Source: Clostridia bacterium (GTDB lineage Bacteria > Bacillota > Clostridia > Christensenellales > Borkfalkiaceae). Taken from it: 5,756 bases of DNA. The stretch covers positions 1-5,756 of the forward strand of contig JAIDIR010000197.1 in assembly GCA_029052615.1 (NCBI GenBank), read 5' to 3'. The notes beneath the pieces are model-generated. The model was not told where the DNA came from. It worked only from the letters and a program-made list of their open reading frames with translations, and ran no database searches. A program made the translations under genes and the position numbers. Below, one piece after another: positions 1 to 5,756 of this stretch (within the stretch, counting starts at the first letter, position 1; every line of letters begins with the position of its first letter).

Positions 1-3000
1 TCGGGAAGATTTATATCGTCGCCGTCCAAAGGAACGTTCATCCTGGTAAGCGTATTTGCCGCAATATCCGTACCGAACATACTGAAGGCAAGCCCGCTGC
101 TGACGTAAATTTCAGCCGTCTTTTTGTAAGTAACGACGTAGGTCAAAGTCGTCCTGCCGTTTTCGGTTGCCGCGGTTACGGTATAGTCGCACATATACGT
201 TATGCCGCCCCTCGTGAAGCCCATATTCGCAAGCCCCGCTTCAAGCGCCTTGTTGACGGTGGTTTCGTAAACGCTGCCCTCGTACGAGCCTGCGGTTACG
301 TAGGGGAAATAGCCGCCCAGAATGCTTTCGACCGCCTCGGCAGTAAGCGTGCTGCCTACGACGCCGTTCAGGTCTACGCTTACCTTATAGTCGACGTACT
401 GCCAGTTGCCCTTGGAATAAGCCGCACCGCCGTTATCGCCGATATAGAAGTTATAACTTACAATCTTGTTGACGTATCTGAAATGCTTCCACTTGCCGCC
501 GTTTGCAACTATATCGTTGTAGTAAACGGTGAGCGCCGTCTTTTCGTCGTTGCCGCTCACCGAGCAGCCGTAGAAGGGCATAGTCTGGTTCTTTCCGTCG
601 CTGCCCTCGAAGGTAACCGTCTGCGCAAGGAACACAGCCGACTTCATATCCACGTTGTCGAGGAAGGCGTTTGCGCCTACCGTTACGATATTTTCGGGTA
701 CTACCACGCTGACGATAGGTTTGCCCTCGGTATTGGCGAAGGCATTTGCCGCAATCGCCGTTACGGGGTAGCCGCCGATCTCGTTTTCAAGCACGAGGGT
801 GTTGCCCTTTACGGAATAATAATCGTTAAAGCCCGCCGCTCTGCCGCTTGCCGTATAGGAAAGCGTATCCGCATTGAACGTGTACTTGACGTAGTTTATA
901 ATAATCTCGCTCTTTACGAACGTGCCGTAGATATGTATCGTATTCTGCGTGCCGTCTATTACGTCGTTTGCGCCGACGGGCGTTCCGTCCGCATAGGCGG
1001 GAACCTGCACGGTTTCAAGACCCGTAACCGATACGGGAACCTTGTCGCCGACGAACGAATTTACCACGTATTCCTCGCTGCCGTTGTGAACTATTACGCT
1101 AACGCTCTTTGCGGTGGTCGCGTAAACGACCGTATCGCCGTTCATTATGAACTGCGTGCCGCTCAGTCCGCCGTTATCGTCGGTGGTGTACAGCAGGCGG
1201 TCGGTCTTAGCCGCGTCTGCGTATACGGGCGACGCGTTATCGTAAAGATATACGGTGGAGCCGTGTCTTACTTCCATCTCCTGCTTTTCGCCGTTTAGTC
1301 CCACCACGGTGAGCTTGTGCGAATAGAGCACGTTGGAATATTCGGTAGTGAACGAATAGCCATTGTTACCGCTCGTTACCGAGAAGCAGCCGAACTTCTG
1401 GTCGTATCCCTGTTCGGGCTTCTTGACGAAATATTCAAAGTCGGGAAGGCTGTTTGCATTTTCCGCTTCAGCCATTGCCTTGCCGTACAAGTCGGGTGCG
1501 GTCTTACCGCTTGAAAGCGCCGTGCCCGTCGCGTACTCTTCCGACCAGTCGCAGTTGAACTTGAGGTTTGCGTTAAAGGTTACGTAGCTCTGAATTGCGC
1601 CGCTCGCCTTTACGCAGTCAAGACCCGCTTCCGTGCGCGTTATCGCCGCGTTGAGCTTGGTAAGCACGCCGTTAGTCACAGCACCTGCGTTGAGCGCAAA
1701 ACCGTAATAGTTGTCGTATACGCCCAGATCGCTTTCCAGCGCGGCGTAGTTGCCGAACACTGCCGTCTGTCTGCCGTCCGTCATAACGCGGAGTGCGTCG
1801 ACAAAGTCGTACATCGAAATTTCCTGTTCGGTCTTCTGCTCGGTCTTGTTATACAGATAAACGTCCTGCGTGGTGGTCAGTCCCGAGCTGACGTCAGCCT
1901 TGACGAAGCTCATTATGAGGTCCCATCCGCTTATCTTGAACAGCCATTGAAGAACAGAGTTCTTGGAAAGCATATGGTCCATGAAATAATCGAAGGTCAT
2001 TATCTTGTATTCGGGCGTCGAAGAGTTCAGCCCTCTTGCAAGAGTGAGCAGACCGTTGCGGTAGGTTATGCCCGCCGTGCCTTCGGCAATGCCCATACCC
2101 AGAACCTTGGTTTCCTTGACGTGCATTACCGCGTTGACTACCAGTCCGCTCTCGTCGTCGATACCCGCCGTTACGGTTATGGTATCGATATTTACGTCAA
2201 GCATATTTACTATTTTTGCCGTTATGCTGCCGCTCAGCGTGTATTGTGTGCGCAGCTCGCCATCCTTGGTTGCAACCTTGACGAGGTCCTGTATAAGCGA
2301 GGGCAAGAACTCTATCGAGATATAGTCCGCTCTTTCGAACTTGGAGTAGTCGCGCCTTGCCGTCAGTTCGGAGGAAAGCGAAATCCATTCCTTCAAATCC
2401 TCGTTGCCGTCCGCGTCGGTTACCAGCGTCTTGCCGCTCGTCTTCATGGAGTGGCTGTTGTGGTTTATAACCGCCTCTACCGTGCCGAGCTTGCCCGTGG
2501 TGAAGCCGAGCTGGCTTACCACGTTGTCGAGGTCGATAGTCGCCGTAAGCACGCCTTCGGTTTCGGTTGCCGCAACCGCGTTACTGAAATTGAAATCGAG
2601 TATATTGGTAAGCAGAGCGGCAATCTTGCCCTTAGCGTCGTCGGTGATAATTACCTCGTTTTTGCCGTCGGTTGCACCGCTTTCGGCTTCTTCATTGCCG
2701 CCGTTTGAAAGCAGCTTGCCTACTACTTCAAGAATATTGGTGTTGTTGAGCGTATCGAAAAGCACTTCAAAGGTTTCAAACAGGCTTTCCTGCGTGGCAA
2801 CCATCTTCAGATCGGGCAGCTTGACGTCCGCAACCTGACTTAAGTTTATGTAGAAGTGGGTGTTGTTGCCGCGCCTTTCAGTTATTACGTTGAGCTTGAT
2901 TATCACGCCCGCCGCGTCTATATCGAGGTTAGCTTCTGCAAGCTTGCCCTGCTCTCCCTTTTCGCCGGTTACGTAAATTTCCGCGCCTATATACACACCT

Positions 3001-3710
3001 TCCAGACCGTCGATATTGCAGTTATCGCCGTTAAGTCTGAACTGCACCGCGTAGGTGTTAGAACCGAGGATATTTTCAACCGAAACGGAGGAAATCGCCT
3101 CGAACAGGAAGTCGTATGCAAGGCGGACGAAGCCCGCGCTGCCGTCCTTTGACGAGGACATTTTGCAATTTTCGAGCTTGCCTTCGATTGCGGGTATCAG
3201 ACTGCCGGTAACCGAACAAGCCTCAAGGCTGCCGCCCATGGTGAAACGTTCGCCGATTGCCGCTCCGTAGAAGAGCGTAAGCGCGCCGTCCGCACGAAGC
3301 TCCACGCTTGCCGCGTTTTCGGCAAGATATTTCAAGGCTACGGATTTGCCGTCGGAAGTCAACGTCAGGTCGTTGAGAACGCCCACCCATTTATCAGAAG
3401 CGAGCAATCCGAAGAGCGCAGACATAAGCTTGTCGTTGCCCGAAACCTCGTCGTTTTCTTGTATCGTAAGAGCCGCCGTCTGCGTTTCCGCGCCGAAAAG
3501 TCCCTTTACCTTATTATATATATCATTGAAGCCCGCTTCGACCGATTCTATATCTTCCTTATAAATTTCAAGACCGACTTCGTTGAGCGCCATTTTAACG
3601 AGAGGCGTGCCGTCGGCGTTTTTGTCATAAATAAGTTTGACGGTTGCGACATCCGAAGCCTTTTCGGTAATCGCCATTGAAAGGTCAAGCGCAACGTATT
3701 CGCCGCCCTT
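1..3710 (-). CDS. C-terminal-side section of the giant protein after the second TAG, running off the window
   Basis: This section is 1,236 uninterrupted sense codons in the same frame as the preceding section, with no stop before the window edge. Order of content: a beta-rich block (KGGEYVALDLSMAI); a helix (DIESVEAGFNDIYNKVKGLF); repeat copy 3; further beta blocks (for example QFRLNGDNCNIDGLEG); a helix (LFETFEVLFDTLNNTNILEV) and acidic linker; repeat copy 4; helices near 2300 (LPSLIQDLVKV) and 1905-1996 (hydrophobic, with several Met, Phe and Trp); then a less regular stretch from about 1900 to 1330. After that come the tandem beta repeats, the leucine-rich repeat remnant and beta-rich sequence. 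There is no in-frame start with a good ribosome binding site near its beginning, so it is best read as the continuation of the same polypeptide. Its C-terminus and any wall anchor are outside the window. Confidence 0.75.
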
Positions 3711-5756
3711 CTACCAGCTGATTTCACCGTCACCCCAGATTTCCACGACTATGCCGTCAAGCGACAGATAGGTTTCGCCGCGCTCTATTCCGAACGCCAC
3801 GCTCTGCGCTTCTATTACGCTTTCAACCTCGTTCCAAACCGCGCCTGCGGTATTGATGAGGTCGGTTAAATCGAGGCAGGCATCAAAATCGGGCTGTTCG
3901 ATTGCGCCGTCCGCGCCGCTCACGCTCATATCGAAGCCGAGCGCAGGCAGACTTGCGGAAAGGCTGCCGCCGTAAACGCCCTCGCCCCTCTGATATTTAA
4001 GCGTGCACGAACCGAATTTTACGCCCGCGTCGACGTTGAACATTTCAAGCAGCGTGTCTACGCTTACGCCGATTTTAATGGACGCCTTGTCTGCGAACAC
4101 CTCGGTAAGCAGTCCCGAAAAATCGGTTGCAAGCGCGCCGTTTACTATGCTTATAAGACCGTCGCTTGAAGCGCTTTGAACTTCGGGTAAGGTCAGAAGC
4201 TGGGAAACCGCTTGCGCAACCTCTTTGATATCGCACTTTAAGTTTATGTTGACGGGTACGCCGTTGATTTTCTTTAAGCTTACAACCGCCTTGCCGTAAC
4301 CGTCGCTTGCAGGGTCGTAACCGTACCAGACGCCGACAGTTGCGGAAATCTCGTGTCCGAGATAGGTATAGGAAACATCCGCGTCCGCGCCGACGGTTAC
4401 ACCGTCGATATCGACGTAAGCGGTGACGTCCGCGTTTATACCTTTAAGACCGGCAATCTTTACCTTTTCGTCGTCGCCGTGCAGATTTGCGGTCACTTTA
4501 ATTAAATCCGCGCCGAGCAGCGAATGAACGTCCGCAATGTATTCGGCGAGGTTTGCGCCCTCCTCTTCGGAAGGACGGCTTATCCTGGGCGCGGTAGTCG
4601 TAAGAATGGTCAGACCCAAATCGACAGTTTCGCCGCCTATGGACAGGCCGCCCACCGTACCGCCGCGGAAAGTAATTACGTTGTTGCTTATGCCGAACAC
4701 CAGCCTTGCGTTAACGCCAATGCCCAGACCCAAAAGGTCGTCGGTGTCGAGAGTGAGCACCGCCTGCTTTTCACCTGCGGTGAGCACCATGGAATTCATT
4801 AACGCGCTTACGGGGTCAACGCCGTCCTCTGCAGCTTGCGTTGCTTCGGTCTGCTCATCGTCGCCGCCCTTGCCGAACGCCGCCGTAATTTTATCAATAA
4901 CGTCGCCGAACTGCCCGACGGCAAGCTTGACTTCGGCAAGGTTGCCTGTCAAAGCGAAGTCCTTACCGTAATAAGCCGCAATTTCGCCGTTTTCGTATTC
5001 GATATAAAGGGTCTGCTCCTTTAAGCTCTTGCCGAGGCTGAGGTTTAAAACCAGCGTTCCGAGCGGGTCGGCCAAATCGAGCGATACGAACGCATAGCCG
5101 ACGTAAGAATTATTGCCGAGGTTTGCCGCAATTTCGAACTGAGCGCCGCCGTTCATTATCTGCGAGAAGCCGTTCGAAAGCACGTTGGTAACGTCCATTA
5201 CCGGCTTATCGTCGGTCGAACCGCCCTGTTCCAGACTGTCGTCGCCCAGATATTTTTTGTAATAGCTCTCGTAATAAGCGTAATGCTCGTTATCGAAGTG
5301 ATCGTCGCCGTACCAGTATTCGGTTGCAAAGTCGGAAACCGAGGAAACGACTATACCCTTGTTGACGTTGGCAACCTCGTGCATGTTTGCCGAAAGAATT
5401 CTCCAGCCGCCGTCAAAGGTTACCGAGAAATTAATGCTCTGGAATTCGGGATAGCCGCTCAGTCCGCCCCTCGTCTTCATACCGAACTGGTAGAAATAGG
5501 TTGAAGCAACGGGGTCGAGCGTGAAATTCTGCGTGTACGTGCCGTCAGCGTTTACCTTAATCTGCTCGCTGTCGATGATGTTGTTTTCGTTGACTATGTA
5601 GTTAAACAGCTCGTTGGGAAGCAGACCGTAGGTGTAATGATAGGAACGCTCGTTGAAGAAAAGGGTCTCCTCCTCGCTCTACACCGCCTGAGAAGGCAAA
5701 GTGTCCGCCTGGGGCGCTTCGCTGGTGCGGAAATAAACCTCGTAATCGCCTTCGGC
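1..5756 (-). CDS. Giant modular surface-type protein, partial at both ends, with two in-frame TAG codons
   Basis: The minus strand has a single frame (first codon 5756-5754) that reads as coherent protein across the whole window: 1,918 codons plus two bases, roughly 200 kDa in view. Only codons 26 and 682 are stops, both TAG. I found no TAA or TGA and no frameshift. The translation alternates beta-strand-like runs rich in V, L, T and G with amphipathic helices of about 20 residues. There are a few acidic linkers, and two beta-rich tandem repeats and a BspA-like leucine-rich repeat stretch lie toward the C-terminal side. No catalytic motif or transmembrane segment is visible. The size and modular build suggest a secreted or cell-wall protein used in adhesion or binding, but this is inferred because signal peptide and anchor lie outside. 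I do not recognise a named family for the main modules. Whether it is made as one chain depends on how TAG is read; it could also be a decaying gene. Confidence 0.8.
552..806 (-). other. BspA-like leucine-rich repeat (LRR_5-type) remnant
   Basis: Residues 1651-1735. GNTLVLENEIGGYPVTAIAA is followed by NAFANTEG, then VSVVVPENIVTVGANAFLDN, and later FYGCS. The I-x-x-x-AF-x-x and VPENIVTVGANAF patterns are those of BspA-type leucine-rich repeats, known from surface proteins of gut and oral bacteria that bind host or microbial partners. About two units are recognisable, where full domains usually have many, so this is a short or degenerate stretch that may act as a capping or linking element. Confidence 0.6.
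909..1112 (-). repeat. Beta-rich tandem module B, divergent copy of module A
   Basis: Residues 1549-1616, with no gap after module A. It runs VSVIVHNGSEEYVVNSFVGD, then VPVSVTG, then a PAYAD element and a closing IDGTQNTIHIYGTFV strand. The PAYAD lies at the place of PVYAD in module A, and the closing strand matches NGDTVVYATT in position. The lengths are nearly equal (70 and 68 residues), which supports an old tandem duplication. Confidence 0.45.
1113..1322 (-). repeat. Beta-rich tandem module A, InlB-B/beta-grasp-like (tentative)
   Basis: Residues 1479-1548. It opens with SHKLTVVGLNGEKQEMEV, then GSTVYLYDN, then a PVYAD element, and closes with NGDTVVYATT. This is the layout of the short beta-grasp-like repeats common in Gram-positive surface proteins (strand, G-x-x-V strand, loop, closing strand with D/T-x-V-YA). 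The usual GW or GWY motif is not seen, so the family name is tentative. It is directly followed by a second divergent copy. Confidence 0.45.
2433..2627 (-). repeat. Divergent helix-beta protein repeat, copy 4 (tentative)
   Basis: Residues 1044-1108. A helix (KIAALLTNILDFNF) is followed by GVLTATIDLDNVVSQLGF, then a strand with TVEAVINH and a Ser/Gly turn. The LTATIDLDNVV segment lies over LTLDTDDLL of copy 1, and both copies follow a helix and an acidic linker. Similarity is weak but the context is parallel. Confidence 0.4.
2655..2708 (-). other. Acidic low-complexity linker 2
   Basis: Residues 1017-1034 read SNGGNEEAESGATDGKNE. It sits between an amphipathic helix (LFETFEVLFDTLNNTNILEV and onwards) and repeat copy 4, the same position as linker 1 relative to copy 1. 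It is probably a flexible spacer. Confidence 0.55.
3213..3431 (-). repeat. Divergent helix-beta protein repeat, copy 3 (tentative)
   Basis: Residues 776-848. It begins with a helix (KLMSALFGLLASDKW), then LNDLTLTSDGKSVALKYL, then SVELRADGALTLFYG and a Gly turn (FTMGGSLEA). The arrangement matches copies 1 and 2, but identity by eye is low, so it may be only a similar fold pattern. Confidence 0.35.
3711..3713 (-). other. Second in-frame TAG (amber) codon
   Basis: Minus-strand codons are GAA ATC AGC TGG TAG AAG GGC GGC GAA. This is codon 682 of the window frame. The frame stays open for at least 1,236 further codons, to the window edge. The flanks read WGDGEISW before and KGGEYVALDL after, which would join naturally as two beta-strands around a turn. 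The base after TAG is A, as at the first site. Gln (CAG), Trp (TGG) and Tyr (TAC/TAT) are each one base away. No terminator hairpin is seen after it, and the next in-frame ATG has no well-spaced ribosome binding site. Confidence 0.9.
3711..5678 (-). CDS. Middle section of the giant protein, beta-rich repeat region between the two TAG codons
   Basis: This section is 655 sense codons ending at TAG 3713-3711. A standard gene caller would start it at the first in-frame ATG (5480-5478), giving 589 residues. That start is not convincing: the 30 or so codons before it are equally protein-like, and no Shine-Dalgarno sequence precedes it (the upstream bases read as TYFYQFG). Content in order: a beta-rich stretch with DGGWRILSANMHEV; a Tyr-rich patch; beta-strands; a helix (GQFGDVIDKITAAF); an acidic linker; a helix-beta repeat (copy 1); a second beta block including LKGINADVTAYVDIDG; a helix (IKEVAQAVSQLL); repeat copy 2; and a helix (NTAGAVWNEVESVIEAQ). 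It ends in WGDGEISW. No enzyme motif is visible. The family is unrecognised; the role is probably structural or binding outside the cell. Confidence 0.72.
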   Translation of the reverse strand, partial: SEEETLFFNERSYHYTYGLLPNELFNYIVNENNIIDSEQIKVNADGTYTQNFTLDPVASTYFYQFGMKTRGGLSGYPEFQSINFSVTFDGGWRILSANMHEVANVNKGIVVSSVSDFATEYWYGDDHFDNEHYAYYESYYKKYLGDDSLEQGGSTDDKPVMDVTNVLSNGFSQIMNGGAQFEIAANLGNNSYVGYAFVSLDLADPLGTLVLNLSLGKSLKEQTLYIEYENGEIAAYYGKDFALTGNLAEVKLAVGQFGDVIDKITAAFGKGGDDEQTEATQAAEDGVDPVSALMNSMVLTAGEKQAVLTLDTDDLLGLGIGVNARLVFGISNNVITFRGGTVGGLSIGGETVDLGLTILTTTAPRISRPSEEEGANLAEYIADVHSLLGADLIKVTANLHGDDEKVKIAGLKGINADVTAYVDIDGVTVGADADVSYTYLGHEISATVGVWYGYDPASDGYGKAVVSLKKINGVPVNINLKCDIKEVAQAVSQLLTLPEVQSASSDGLISIVNGALATDFSGLLTEVFADKASIKIGVSVDTLLEMFNVDAGVKFGSCTLKYQRGEGVYGGSLSASLPALGFDMSVSGADGAIEQPDFDACLDLTDLINTAGAVWNEVESVIEAQSVAFGIERGETYLSLDGIVVEIWGDGEISW
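3915..4160 (-). repeat. Divergent helix-beta protein repeat, copy 2
   Basis: Residues 533-614. A helix (GLISIVNGALATDFSGLL) is followed by IKIGVSVDTLLEMFNVDAG, then VKFG, a strand with CTLKYQRGEG, and a Gly/Ser turn with SLSASLPALGFDMSVSG. It aligns by eye with copy 1: the VDTLL of this copy lies over DTDDLL, and VDAGVKFG over VNARLVFG. This is the best-supported pair of the four. Confidence 0.5.
4602..4811 (-). repeat. Divergent helix-beta protein repeat, copy 1
   Basis: Residues 316-385. The layout is a short helix (VSALMNSMV), then a strand with LTLDTDDLLGLGIGV, then NARLVFG, then a Gly-rich turn (RGGTVGGLSIGGE) and a closing strand. The order of hydrophobic strand, Asp-containing loop, VxF/VxFG-type strand and Gly-rich turn recurs in copy 2 and more weakly in copies 3 and 4. 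The similarity is at protein level only; I see no DNA-level repeat. Confidence 0.5.
4809..4877 (-). other. Acidic low-complexity linker 1
   Basis: Residues 294-316 read FGKGGDDEQTEATQAAEDG followed by VDPV. The stretch is rich in Asp, Glu, Gln, Thr and Gly and sits directly between an amphipathic helix and repeat copy 1. It looks like a flexible spacer. A similar linker occurs at the equivalent place before repeat copy 4. Confidence 0.6.
5238..5321 (-). other. Tyr-rich, acidic patch in the protein
   Basis: Twenty-eight residues (about 146-173 of the window frame) contain eight tyrosines plus Trp, Phe and two His, mixed with Asp, Glu and Lys. The core reads EHYAYYESYYKKYLGDD. It sits between two beta-rich blocks and is probably an exposed linker or the edge of a module. 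The sequence does not show what it binds. Confidence 0.6.
5679..5681 (-). other. First in-frame TAG (amber) codon
   Basis: Read on the minus strand the codons are CAG GCG GTG TAG AGC GAG GAG. This is codon 26 of the window frame. The same frame stays open for the next 655 codons and has the same amino-acid style. The base after TAG is A. CAG, the main Gln codon in this gene, differs from TAG by one transition, so Gln is a plausible intended residue. Nothing about the site resembles a gene end: no hairpin plus T-run follows, and no credible new start codon is placed behind a ribosome binding site. Confidence 0.9.
5679..5756 (-). CDS. N-terminal-side fragment of the giant protein, ending at the first TAG
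   Basis: Twenty-five codons enter from outside the window and end at TAG 5681-5679. The visible peptide starts AEGDYEVYFRTSEAPQ and ends LPSQAV. It looks like the end of a beta-strand followed by a polar loop. It is in the same frame as everything after the TAG. If TAG is a true stop, this is the C-terminus of the upstream part, but the sequence has no feature of a natural protein end such as an anchor or a charged tail. It is too short for any functional call on its own. Confidence 0.6.
   Translation of the reverse strand, partial: AEGDYEVYFRTSEAPQADTLPSQAV

Noticed and set aside
483..1298. Long plus-strand open frame (271 codons)
   Set aside because: It lies opposite the well-supported minus-strand coding frame, has odd composition (many Arg, Tyr, Val and His) and no domain. 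It arises because the real gene seldom uses TTA, CTA and TCA, which are stops on the opposite strand.
1905..1996. Possible transmembrane segment in the hydrophobic, Met/Phe/Trp-containing helix region
   Set aside because: Charged and polar residues (Asp, Lys, Ser, Asn) interrupt the hydrophobic runs, so it reads as an amphipathic helix pair and not a membrane span.
1947..2708. Long plus-strand open frame (253 codons)
   Set aside because: Same situation as above: an antisense shadow of the giant gene with Arg/Tyr/Val-rich noise and no recognisable motif or ribosome binding site.
3660..3710. Translation restart just after the second TAG
   Set aside because: The first in-frame ATG lies about 12 codons on. 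The purine-rich stretch AAGGGCGG is too far upstream of it to act as a normal ribosome binding site, and the codons between are protein-like.
3711..3713. Programmed frameshift or selenocysteine as explanation of the interruption
   Set aside because: The same frame continues after the codon, so no frameshift is needed. Selenocysteine uses TGA, not TAG.
3548..3733. Small minus-strand open frame overlapping the second TAG in another frame (61 codons)
   Set aside because: It overlaps the main frame on the same strand and is Arg/Lys-rich noise with no ribosome binding site or motif.
4537..4971. Plus-strand open frame (144 codons, Ser/Pro/Leu-rich)
   Set aside because: Antisense shadow. Its Ser-Pro-Leu composition reflects reading GGC, GAC and AAG codons backwards, and the minus-strand frame there is coherent.
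5478..5480. ATG as the real start of a separate 589-residue gene
   Set aside because: There is no Shine-Dalgarno sequence before it, and the preceding codons back to the first TAG and beyond are equally protein-like (TYFYQFG just upstream). It is an internal Met.
5667..5678. Shine-Dalgarno-like purine run GAGGAGGAG just after the first TAG, suggesting translation restart
   Set aside because: It encodes the EEE of the reading frame, and no ATG, GTG or TTG lies in frame at a suitable distance after it.

Overview
The whole window is one reading frame on the minus strand. It runs from position 5756 down to 1 and is open at both ends. It gives 1,918 complete codons of a giant, modular, probably extracellular protein. 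Neither the N-terminus (signal peptide) nor the C-terminus (anchor) is in view. Reading every codon by eye, I find no TAA or TGA in frame and exactly two in-frame TAG codons, at 5681-5679 and 3713-3711. The frame and the style of protein continue unchanged across both. No RNA gene, mobile element, CRISPR array, promoter or terminator is supported, and there is no intergenic space.

Organism: the protein is rich in Gly, Ala, Asp and Val. Codons ending in C and G are common (GGC, GCG, AAC, GAC, CAG), with moderate GC. The content is BspA-type leucine-rich repeat and divergent beta-repeat segments inside a very long surface protein. This looks like an uncultured gut-type Bacillota (Clostridia, possibly the Christensenellales/Borkfalkia neighbourhood). 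That placement is an inference from style and not from a marker gene.

Layout in protein order (N to C = high to low coordinates). Positions 5756-5679 are the tail of an earlier module, ending at the first TAG. Positions 5678-3714 are a beta-strand-rich region with a Tyr-rich patch, an acidic linker, and two copies of a divergent helix-plus-beta repeat; it ends at the second TAG. Positions 3710-about 1330 continue the helix/beta alternation, with two more plausible repeat copies. Positions 1322-909 hold two tandem, divergent beta-rich repeats of about 70 residues. Positions 806-552 hold a short BspA-like leucine-rich repeat remnant. Positions 551-1 are further beta-rich sequence running off the window.

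The main puzzle is the two amber codons. The alternatives are: (a) TAG is read as an amino acid, either by reassignment (for example to Gln, as in known TAG-recoded phages) or by a suppressor or pyrrolysine system; (b) a decaying gene with two nonsense mutations; (c) sequencing or consensus error, or strain variation. The window alone cannot decide between these.
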